Assembly: GCA_001695595.3 (NCBI GenBank)
Contig: MBPM02000028.1
Coordinates: 434,001 to 498,000 of the forward strand
Source: Plasmopara viticola
Lineage: Eukaryota > Oomycota > Peronosporomycetes > Peronosporales > Peronosporaceae
Reading direction: 5' to 3'
Length of the DNA stretch: 64,000 nt
Shown: positions 1 to 8,529 of the stretch, one piece after another
How positions within the stretch are numbered: the stretch's first letter is position 1
How the letters are laid out: every line of letters begins with the position of its first letter
The notes under the pieces: generated by a model
What the model saw: the letters and a program-made list of their open reading frames with translations, nothing else
The model's database searches: none
What the model was told of the DNA's origin: nothing
Made by a program: the position numbers and the translations under genes

Positions 1-515
1 GTCTCGACATCTCCATCGTCGTAATCAACGTCGTACGTTCCGTCGCTATGCACTCGTTTCACTTTCCCATTGAAAAACGTCGCCTCTTTCTTAAATCGAG
101 CTCGCACCTTATCACCAACCGTTAACGTCTTGCTCTTTTCATTCATTAAAGCCACCACCTGAATCCTATCGCCTTTAACACGCGTGTCTTTATCTCCATC
201 GTCAAAATCAACGTCGTACGTTCCATCGCTACGAACACGCACGATTTTTCCTCGATACAATTTCAAACTTTGTTGAAAAGGAGCTTGGACGATCTCGCCG
301 ACTTTAAAGACCTGTTTTTTTGTCGCGTCGTGGTCGGCTTTCTCGTCTACCTGCTGAATCGAATGCTCGTCAACATGTTTGGCCGTGTCGCCATCTTCAA
401 ATTGAACATCAAACGTCCCATCCGTGCGCACGCGAGTGATTTTGCCTGGAAAAAACTTGGTGCCGCGCTTGTATTTCGCCTTGACCGAGTCTCCTACACG
501 CAATGATCGCTTCAT
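1..515 (-). CDS. Triple Tudor/Agenet-like repeat protein (partial, C-terminus outside window)
   Basis: The reading frame opens at an ATG at 515 and stays open for 171 codons to the window edge, so the C-terminus is missing. It holds three tandem repeats of about 55-60 residues. Each has the pattern V-G-D/E-x-V-x-A-x-(F/Y), then (F/Y)-x-G-K-(I/V)-x-R-V-(R/H)-(S/T)-D-G-T-(F/Y)-D-V-(D/Q)-(F/Y)-(E/D)-D-G-D. This is the barrel pattern of small Tudor/Agenet-type modules, which in known proteins bind methylated histone tails or other peptides. The linkers are charged (K, E, D). There is no signal peptide or membrane segment. Similar repeat proteins are common in oomycetes, sometimes fused to other domains, and the missing C-terminus could carry one. 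The function of this copy is inferred from fold pattern only. Confidence 0.8.
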   Translation of the reverse strand, partial: MKRSLRVGDSVKAKYKRGTKFFPGKITRVRTDGTFDVQFEDGDTAKHVDEHSIQQVDEKADHDATKKQVFKVGEIVQAPFQQSLKLYRGKIVRVRSDGTYDVDFDDGDKDTRVKGDRIQVVALMNEKSKTLTVGDKVRARFKKEATFFNGKVKRVHSDGTYDVDYDDGDVE

Positions 516-879
516 GAAGGTTGTATCGAGTTAACTGGTGGTAGGAATACTTGGCACGGAAACGAGAAGCGAAGTTGAGACTAATGTTATGGGGATGTTT
601 TTATAGCTTTCGAGAACCGAAACTCCTGCTTAGTCCATTAAGTAAAGATATAAGGAATCAGAGGGACGATGTTGCTCGAAGCATTCTATGTTGTACACTT
701 ATTTTTGGTCTTCGGTATTACAAAATTTGAGGGTACATATTATACCAAAATTGGTACTTGGTTTAAAGACAGTGCCCAATTTTAGATTACTGAATAGCTT
801 ATGCAATCCTTCGGAAAAAAGTGGGGTGACGTATCTAAATAGTAGAATAGACATATCCAAATAACGTTATAAAAACAAC
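516..879. other. Intergenic, upstream of the Tudor-like gene
   Basis: AT-rich sequence containing the 5' flank of the minus-strand Tudor-like gene. I see no second gene and no repeat with a partner elsewhere in the window. The promoter of the gene at 515 should lie here, but I cannot point to a convincing core element. Confidence 0.5.
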
Positions 880-1490
880 GGTTAGTCAAGCTTGCTCTGT
901 CATCAAGATCCTATCATATCCAGTGAGCAGCAATGCAATCTCTTGTAAATATCGTTGTTTAACAAGAAAGGTAGATCAATAGCTGCTCACTAGGCAATAA
1001 TCAACACATGATAGAATGGCGACGTCATTCTTCTCATTGATTCTTACGTTGGTGGTAACGCTGGAACAGTCAATACTTGAACAATTTTCTATCGATAAAC
1101 TTTCCTTGGAGAAGTGTGACAGCCTTCCGTAGAGCTGTGGAGCTTCGTGCTTTCTCGGTTGCATAATTTGTTGAAATATCACAACCGACTGGGTTGCTGG
1201 GTAGTGCCTTGTTTCAAATAGACGTTAAAAATTATGTAAGACTGGCCGTAACTATATATTTTCGTCCATGTATCTGTCAATTTAAATATCGTTCTATCTC
1301 AGACGCCATCTGTTTCTCCAAACTTTTGCTGGAAAGCTCTTCTTATGAGTGGAAGAAGATTTGTTATTCTCGCCCGGTCGAAATACATTAAAATCGTGCT
1401 TGTATCAATCGATTTATCATTGTCCTTACTCATCCTAGACGATCTGATTGCTTGCTGGCTAAAGTGGTCCGGTCACTTTAAGAGTGACCA
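880..1490 (+). repeat. Diverged interspersed repeat, family R1 (partner at 39945-40640)
   Basis: About 600 bp align by eye, in the same orientation, with 39945-40640. Shared landmarks include the GTCAAGCTTGCTCT run, the GCTGCTCA block, the 'aaccgactsgg' block and the final block around GATCTGAT...GTGCTGGCTA. The copies differ by many substitutions and small indels, so both are old. No intact reading frame or known domain is visible. It is probably a retroelement fragment, but the class cannot be stated. Confidence 0.6.
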
Positions 1491-3991
1491 AGGCTTAGAC
1501 TATATCTGGGGAGTACTCACTCTTTCGCACTCTTATGCCAAAGTTGGCAATCGTAGTCGACAAAAAGGGTTGATTTGTGTCCATTTGAGCAGAGGGTGCG
1601 TACTTTGGTATGCCGTATTATATTCGGATAGTGTGAGATTGGCTCGTTTCTCATGAATGATTGCTGAGTCAGACCTTGCACCAGGTGCGGCAGTCCGGTG
1701 TCATCGAGTCTTTATGCTTTAATGATGTTTAAGGCTGATTAAGTTTGCTGCGTAGGCGTGTGAGTGGCACCGCAAGTCATGAAGAAAGTGTCTACTGGGT
1801 AGAAAATTTTGCAAAAAGCCTTACCTGCATACCAAGCCTAATTGGTCAGGCTACACAAATAAATGTGTGTCACTCAACTTGGCGACGTAACCAAAAATTT
1901 TGTCAGGAATTTATTGTTTAGCATAAATAAAGCACCAGTTTACGCTACAAGCCGTAAGTATTACTAAAAAACGGTATTGAGACTTATACTACATTTTTGA
2001 GTCGGGCAAATAGCCATCTGCCGCTCGTATTGCTTATTTAGTATGGAGTAAAAGTGAGACCTGAACTCACACTCCCGGTACAGCAACCCTGCTACACATT
2101 TCGTCTGATCTGTGGGTCTAACAATAAGTCTAACACCTTTTCGGTTATCCTTCTACTAGTCTTTGAAGCCAACAGCATTGTTTTTACTTCTAGCCTCTTT
2201 CGTTTACTCAAAAGCTGGCACTTATTTCTTCTTTCTCTCCCGAAAGCAAAAATTAGCGTCATTTTTGTGGCAAATGCAAGCGGCTGCCCGGTATCATTTC
2301 CCTAAATATATTGTTTCCTATAACCAGTGGAATTGATTGCGGGTGATCGCATCGCCCGGCCAACTCCAGCTTTGGACTGACACAACTTTCTGGATAATTA
2401 GCATACGAAGTGACGGATGACACAGCACCTAGCACAAAGCTTGCGTTCAAGAAGAAACGCGAGCCGACTGTCACAAATTCGGTTTGAAGACCGAAATGTG
2501 CAATACATATATATAATAACTCCTACCTATGAATTTTAAATGCCGGAGTATGGCAGGAATATTATTTTGTTTATAAATGATAGGGAGTATTTCACCATGC
2601 ATACACACTTTCTTTCAACAGTAGTCAAGTAAAAAAAATTCGTTTGTTTACAAAAAGAGTACATAAGTTAGTCTAGTCGGGACGATGACTATACATGCAG
2701 CGTAGAAGGCTGCTAATCGGCCGGGTGGTGTCATTGATGTCATCAAATGGTTGCTCCCATACCCTAATGTAACGCATCGAAGCGTTGTTTTTGCACCGAA
2801 GGATGTGCCAACTCGTTAAGCGCCGAGTTCATAGTAGCTTAACGGCTAAAATTCGTTCGGGCAAACAAGAAACTTTGAGCTGTTAGGACAGGGCGTGCGT
2901 AGAATCTTTTTGCTCATCGCGGTGCATGCACTGTGAAAGCAATACGTCCATTCTAGCCACGTATGGTACAGCGTTGGAGTTCAATTATCGACATGACTCT
3001 AAGAGGTGATCTGGGGGGCCAGTGAGCTGTGTCGGCATCCGGACACTTTGATGACATCAAAGCAGCTCGCTAATCGCTTTTAATTTGTTCACCATGTATA
3101 CGCCGTATTTCGGTACCATCGTAAACTTTGAGAGTCAAGTTGCTGATTATCACTCCTTGACAAGCTACGAAACTGCAAAAGTACAATGGTGTTGAACATC
3201 ATTTCACCACATCACTCTCGTATACTTTTACTGATCCACTAGACGGCGCGAACAAAAACTCACACAAACGTTAAAGCTAACGTGGCATCGAGAAGTGATC
3301 GCTCACAAAATTTATGGAGATGTGCTAGTCTCGTAGTCTGGCTTACACTTGAGAATGGCAATTTAAAAGTCTATCGCTTAATTGTTTTATCCTTAAGTGG
3401 ACAGAGAACTAGATGCGTTCTGGATACGTGGAGGCTGTTGCTACAATATAAAACCTTGTTAATTGCTTCTTGGGCTATAATAAGGACCCATTTGATACGC
3501 TGACTTTTATACGCGAAAAAATTATGACGGTCATGTTTCTAAAGACCACTTCAAGCTGTTGCGACGTGAACTTTTGGATCTTCTCCAGCACAACGTATGG
3601 AATGCAAGACTTCAAAGCGCAGTGAACAGGTCGTTTTCAGGTTTTTATTTATTTGCTTCAAATGTGACTTTAAACTGGGATTGGCCATACTTAGCGATAA
3701 TATAATTAGACAGATACTTTCCACCTTGTTAAAGTAAAGTCGTTTGAAGTCAAAAGTCTTGTGGACAGATGTGGGCAGACACCAGTATTCCAGACATGGC
3801 TACCTTGGACCGCCAGCTCCGGTCTACGCGAACCGACTGGTAGCATTAGTCGCAGTGAACCGCCGCTTCCTAATAGTCGCTCTGGAGAGAGGAACGGTAA
3901 TACACTACTGCATTCGCATTGAATAGCACAAGAGACTACAAAGTATACTATAGTTGCGCGCAATTTGCAGAAGCGTAGACACGCATGGAAG
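1491..3991. other. Gene-poor tract with no recognisable gene
   Basis: Only short reading frames with no recognisable motif are present. One short match is notable: 2284-2303 carries TGCCCGGTATCATTTCCCTA, which also occurs at 6371-6390 next to the inverted repeat of the coiled-coil pseudogene. It may mark the end of a transposon of the same family. Nothing else is supported. Confidence 0.5.
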
Positions 3992-4165
3992 ATGTCACGG
4001 ATTCGACTAGAGACGGAAGAAGAGGTGGACATGTCGGTCTCGCATCCAGTATACGAATATATTGCGCCGCCTAAGATGAGCGAATGGGACCAAGCCGCAT
4101 TGGTACAGTGACGTAGGGAACGCTAGCAATATGAAGAGCGGGTGGCAATGTTCGGCGGATCTATG
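3992..4165 (+). pseudogene. Decayed gag-like retroelement fragment
   Basis: The plus frame from 3992 encodes an acidic stretch followed by P-P-K-M-S-E-W-D-Q-A-A-L-V-Q, an in-frame TGA, R-R-E-R, a TAG, then Q-Y-E-E-R-V-A-M-F. The 'W-x-x-x-x-L-V-x-(W)-x-x-x-R-x-x-Y' spacing resembles the gag N-terminal region of oomycete LTR retrotransposons as I know them. The two stops fall where Trp and Gln codons are expected, as in a relic. There are no zinc knuckle, protease or reverse transcriptase motifs nearby. The gag assignment is a recollection-based inference. Confidence 0.4.
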
Positions 4166-5254
4166 ACCTTACCTCGCCTATTGATTAAAGGCTTGAGATG
4201 TTCTAGCCACGACATGCCCGGGCCAAGTTGTGTTTGTCTATATCAGAAATAATTATTTCTGTCAAAATCCACGAATTTTACAACCAATTCTAGTTTAATC
4301 CTAGACCAAGGGAACATTGTTCTGCAGTTCCGCTCAAATCATATACCAGTCTTTTTTGGCTGACCACAATTGCTTACCGAAGTGCGATTTCCTCGATACA
4401 TCAGACTTTACCGACACGCAAGTTGATCTGTGTGTGCTCTTCAAGCAGCCAATCGCGACTAAAAAATCAACAAAAAAGAATAACATTCATGGATCTGTTT
4501 CGAAACCTCACGCTCTGACACGTGACGGTCGGTCCGTTTGTGAAGCTCATCAGTCGCAAGACCAAGAGTGTCTGGAGAATTTCAAGGGTACAAAGTAGCC
4601 GTGGCTTGGTTGCTAGGGCTGAAGTCAAAGTCAATTCTAATCGCATACGACCGGGGTCGTAAATTGTGCTAATTCCCATTACGAAAATGAATAGCAACGG
4701 CAAGAGTGGCCTCTTGATTGACTAACGAGGTCACCTGTACGTTCATGTAAAGCGCGTAGTAAAGCAGATTGGGCGTCGTGAAATTCGTGTAAAGTTGTGT
4801 GAATATCCCACATGCAGAAGTTGTTGACCAGCTCTGATTGCAGCAAGCAAAGGGCATGGTGCAGCCGGATGGATCTAGCAGCGAGAGTCACCTGGGCTAT
4901 ATGTAAAAGCGTCAGCGATCATTGTATAGACTTGAGCAGCCACCTCGAATGTGGAACTAGACAATCGACGATTTCATCTTAGACTCGACTTCAAGAAGTG
5001 CGATTCGGACCACTGCGTCTATATGAAGCGTGGCAGTCAAGATGTACTTTGTGTTGCGCTTTACGTCGACGCCTTGATCCCCGCAAGCAGCTGCGACAAG
5101 ATTTATTTGTAAACTACAGCTTTTTGACCGAGCGTGTGATAATTGTATAAGTCACATCATTACCGCAATCGATAGCCTAGGTGTCTACCTTTGAATGTAT
5201 CCATTGCCGAAACATCTTTAAAATATACCGTCGTCGATTTTCAAAGTGAACAAA
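4166..5254. other. Gene-poor tract with no recognisable gene
   Basis: A 93-codon frame at 4317-4598 (plus) has no recognisable domain and no splice context, and is treated as chance. No paired repeat was found here apart from the inverted repeat arm that begins at 5255. Confidence 0.4.
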
Positions 5255-5354
5255 GGCACTTTTCGCTAACGGGCAGGCACTGATGTTTATATGAAATAAA
5301 TTGATTGGCATTTCTTCTCTGTGATTGGCTGGAAGGTTAATTCTCAGTCGTGAT
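5255..5354 (+). repeat. Left arm of a 100-bp inverted repeat (partner 6271-6370)
   Basis: The reverse complement of this arm matches 6271-6370 at about 95 of 100 positions. The outer end reads GGCACTTTTCGC followed by GGGCAGGCAC. On the right arm the GTGCCTGCCC decamer occurs twice around a TTTCGCGAAAA palindrome. The arms enclose about 915 bp containing a degenerate coding region. This fits the terminal inverted repeats of a cut-and-paste DNA transposon. No clean target-site duplication could be found beside it. Confidence 0.75.
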
Positions 5355-5460
5355 ATCAATTCTCATATGCTACACCAATCTCAGATGCAACTTATCCCAA
5401 AACTACTTTTCGACGTTAAAACCGCGACTTTCCACGCACTTTGACGTAAATTTCCGCGGT

Positions 5461-6170
5461 AACATCACCATGAACACCCTGCAAACTCTTGGCAAGCTCA
5501 ATTACATCAACATATAGAGTTGACGCGACGGGCAACTCAGGTGCAGGAAGTAGAGAAGCAGCTGGCAAACGCATTGTCTGCCAAGTCCTTAACAAGTCCG
5601 GCCGCTCGACAGCGACAGACGCACTGGCAACAACAATTTGCTTTGGAAAAGAGTTCGCTGATGCGACAAGTTGATGACGAATGTTGACGGGCAAGCGAAG
5701 CATTGCAAGCGGCGTCTGCGCTCAAAGATGACAATGAGGCAGCCCAGCGAGAGCTTGATAGTGTCAAGGTGGAGCTATGTTCTCATTTAAGTTGTGGCCG
5801 TCAGGTCTTAAAGAAAAATAGACACCAGTCGGTGATTAGTCTTGTGCGTGAGACTATTTCAGCGCTTAAAGAAGAGTTAAAACAAGGTCTCAAGCACTGC
5901 AAGCATGCTGGAAACAACACGATTTATCGGTAAATTCCAAGCTTGAGCACTTGGCGTCACAACTACGCTCTAGTCAAGGCAAGTCGGAAGTGTTGCAACG
6001 TTCCTTTGTTCATGCCAACGATGCGAATCAATCTTTGGAAAAGTCTAGGTCTATCCGGTACGAAGAGCTGCGTTTGAAGAGCGATAATGAGCGAAAATCG
6101 CTTGAAAAGGAAATTCGTTATTTTTAAAAGAAAGCAGCCGAAGCACAAAAAACACTATTTCAAGCATCTG
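5461..6170 (+). pseudogene. Coiled-coil protein pseudogene inside an inverted repeat
   Basis: Two long plus-strand segments read as a charged, Leu/Ala/Gln/Glu-rich coiled coil. The first (about 5461-5775) contains V-Q-E-V-E-K-Q-L-A-N-A-L, then Q-V-D-D-E-C, an in-frame TGA, and S-A-L-K-D-D-N-E-A-A-Q-R-E-L. The second (about 5940-6170) contains L-E-H-L-A-S-Q-L-R and L-K-S-D-N-E-R-K-S-L-E-K-E-I-R, then a TAA followed by more in-frame K-K-A-A-E-A-Q-K-T-L. Between the segments the frame is lost. The region looks like a captured internal exon of a long coiled-coil (cytoskeletal or golgin-like) gene, now dead. The parent gene is not in this window. Confidence 0.6.
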
Positions 6171-6270
6171 GCGATAAATCAAAAAAGAGATTCCGATAGC
6201 AGTATCGTCTATATTTTAATATCAATTAGTTTTGTCCGTCGCTGCCTACCAGCGAAAGCCAAAAGAAGTT

Positions 6271-6370
6271 ATCACGACTGAGAATCAACCCTCCAGCCAA
6301 TCACAGAGAAGAAATGCCAATCAATTTAATTCATATAAACATCAGTGCCTGCCCTTTCGCGAAAAGTGCC
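6271..6370 (-). repeat. Right arm of the 100-bp inverted repeat (partner 5255-5354)
   Basis: Reverse-complement partner of 5255-5354 at about 95% identity. Beyond the arm, the motif TGCCCGGTATCATTTCCCTA (6371-6390) recurs at 2284-2303. The true transposon tip may therefore lie about 20 bp further out than the mapped arm, with the left tip eroded. Confidence 0.75.
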
Positions 6371-6416
6371 TGCCCGGTATCATTTCCCTATATTTATGGT
6401 CAATACAATTAGTTAC

Positions 6417-6667
6417 CGGGCATCTGCAGGTCTCTAACGAGTCTCACCCTCGACGCGACGGTCTCCAGCACCGGGCGCCACCTGGGCTCTTACCAAGTCA
6501 GAGCTAAGCAAAATAATGGAAGACCCTCACGACCTCGGTGCTGGCTGCACTGCCCGCCGAACAAGACTCGACGTATGCGGACACCACTCTATGCCGTGGA
6601 CTAGCCAGACTGAGCCTAGCACGTGCATAACTTGGCAACGCGATAACGTAATACATTACATTACATT
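6417..6667 (+). mobile_element. SINE-like retroposon, copy 1 (5'-truncated)
   Basis: Shares a roughly 250-bp core with copies at 20690-20995 (minus), 33838-34161 (minus) and 57130-57441 (plus). It ends in a simple (ATTAC)n tail and is flanked by a perfect 12-bp direct repeat, ACAATTAGTTAC, at 6405-6416 and 6668-6679. Compared with the longer copies it lacks the first 60-90 bases. Truncation at the 5' end, a short repeat tail and a target-site duplication together indicate LINE-style target-primed reverse transcription. No clear pol III A or B box is visible, so tRNA ancestry is not shown. Confidence 0.85.
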
Positions 6668-6679
6668 ACAATTAGTTAC

Positions 6680-7269
6680 GAATTCAGCATCGCCTGGATT
6701 TTTATGCGGCCGGGTAGGCAGCGACGGACAACTAATTGATATTGAAATGTAGACGATACTGCTACTGAAATCTCTTTTTTAATTTAACGATAGACTTCCA
6801 CTTGCTTGATTTTAATACTTTCATGGTCCCACGCTGCATTATAAGCAACAGTTTCTGCCTCCTCGTCTTTCGCAGCCGACAGCTTGTTCACTCGAAACGT
6901 CTCATAGATCATTGGTGCAGCTGCTGCAAATTCAGCAAGCTCCAGCTTTACTTTCTTCATCTTAGCGTGTATCTTCTCAATTCAATTACGCGTTCAAGAC
7001 GCAATATTGCAGGCATTGACGACGAACTCTTTTATTCACCTGTGCGTACACTCAATGCTTCGTCACATGGTGGCACTTGTCAGACACTAGCAGATCCCAT
7101 CTCTTAGGTCTCGTCAACGTGGTGTGGACGAATTACTGATAGACTTGGGTTGTCTTTATTTAGAAGTTGCAAGATATATATCGCTCAGTGAAAAACAGAG
7201 GCTGGCCCATTATTGCATGAATATTATAAAGAGTATTACAAGACAGGTACTGACGTAAAGTAATGATGA
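6680..7269. other. Intergenic, 3' side of the effector candidate
   Basis: Lies downstream of the minus-strand effector-like gene and should contain its 3' UTR. A 101-codon plus frame at 6802-7107 shows no recognisable motif and no splice context, and is treated as chance. Confidence 0.4.
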
Positions 7270-8529
7270 TTAGTAAGAAGAATACAATCGACTCATAACT
7301 TCGGCAAGCGCCTTCAGATTTTTGTCCCGCTGAAGAAACTCGTGTGGGTTTGTCGGCTTTGCAAACGGCTCAAGCAACAAGTTCGGAGCATAAAGAGTAG
7401 GAACGACCTTCTTGTTCCCCATGTCATTGCTAATTTGCTCAAACATCTTAGTTCGATTCTCCAGAGACATGTGCTTGGAGTCCAGAAACACCGCGATGGC
7501 AACGTCCAAGTAATAGACATCATCTGGTTCCATGACGTGAGGATACCGGAAGGCGACGTATTCAAGCCAAACGTTCAGCGGAGATTCAGTCAATTTGAGC
7601 GAGAGTAGCATATCCCAAAATTTCGAAATCTCTTTAATCTCGCTGACCCCTATCTCAAGATAGAAGGCCAGAGTGCGCGTCGAGGGACTGATGACCGAGT
7701 ACCGCTGCATCCTGTCAAACACCAACGGACCAAATGGAAATTGTCGTGCGTCATGAAGCAATGTTGCCATTTCCCCCACTTCTAAACTCGCTTCCTGAAG
7801 AAATTGAAACAACTTTTCTTCGGTAAACTCGCCTTTTTCAAATTTCCAACAATACCCGACGTATGAGAGCCACGGCAACGCTAAACGGTGGTCAAAGAAA
7901 TTGCGAAGGCTGCCGACGTTCAGACTGCTGTACGTGAAAGAGCGGTCCAAACGCTTGATGGCACTTGAAGGAGTTACTTGGTCGTGAGACCATATGTCAA
8001 AAAGAACCTTGGCTGACTTTGGATTCGTCAACAGGTGTGTATACTCAACGTCACTAATTGTCTGGTCGGATAAATGCTCCGATGCCCGAATTCGCTCAAT
8101 TGTAGCAACCAGTTGGCTATCCTGTGCTTCGGTCCTTTCAGCAATCTTTTGAAGGTGTATTACCAACTTTTTGTCACCGTTTGCAGTCTTGGCATCGATC
8201 TGAAGGAGAGGTTCAGTGAGACTCGAAGTGCCTTCGCCTTGAAATTTGTTAATGATGGGACCGAAAGCATTGAGTAAGTCCTCAATGCCTCGTGCTTCTT
8301 CGTCGCTGTTGTCATCAGAATAGTGCGTAGGTTCATCGTGGCTCTTTAACGCATCGTCAGTGAGGGCCGAGTTATTGTTGGTAGAGAGGAGCGGAGGCTT
8401 AAAATGAGTTTTAGGGACACCATTTTCCGGATTGGTGAGATGGGTAGCCGCTAAATTAAGCGCGAAGCAGAGGCCGATGCTAATTATGAGCTGAATAAAC
8501 GAGAGCTGTGGACGCGAAGCGGCCCACAT
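7270..8529 (-). CDS. Secreted WY-type RxLR-like effector candidate (EER-like motif, no RxLR)
   Basis: An intronless 419-residue protein. The ATG at 8529 is chosen because the frame further upstream opens only with TTG, and because this ATG is followed at once by a good signal peptide: a short basic n-region, a hydrophobic stretch at about 10-27, and A-A-T near 27-29 as a cleavage site. Residues 30-75 are polar and disordered-looking with no RxLR. An acidic D-S-D-E-E-A-R-G at about 73-81 resembles the dEER motif. The remainder is predicted helical with two copies of a W-L-x-Y-V motif (220-224 and 321-325), each preceded by a helix with Leu/Trp, as in tandem WY/LWY modules. Such proteins are delivered into plant cells by oomycete pathogens. 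Downy mildews are known to encode WY effectors that keep EER but lack RxLR. It has no close gene neighbour. Host target and activity are unknown. Confidence 0.75.
   Translation of the reverse strand: MWAASRPQLSFIQLIISIGLCFALNLAATHLTNPENGVPKTHFKPPLLSTNNNSALTDDALKSHDEPTHYSDDNSDEEARGIEDLLNAFGPIINKFQGEGTSSLTEPLLQIDAKTANGDKKLVIHLQKIAERTEAQDSQLVATIERIRASEHLSDQTISDVEYTHLLTNPKSAKVLFDIWSHDQVTPSSAIKRLDRSFTYSSLNVGSLRNFFDHRLALPWLSYVGYCWKFEKGEFTEEKLFQFLQEASLEVGEMATLLHDARQFPFGPLVFDRMQRYSVISPSTRTLAFYLEIGVSEIKEISKFWDMLLSLKLTESPLNVWLEYVAFRYPHVMEPDDVYYLDVAIAVFLDSKHMSLENRTKMFEQISNDMGNKKVVPTLYAPNLLLEPFAKPTNPHEFLQRDKNLKALAEVMSRLYSSY

Noticed and set aside
6516..6752. Short open frames inside the SINE copies (also at 20641-20838, 33883-34143, 57306-57491)
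   Set aside because: They recur because the SINE recurs. The frames differ in length and strand between copies and encode no known domain.
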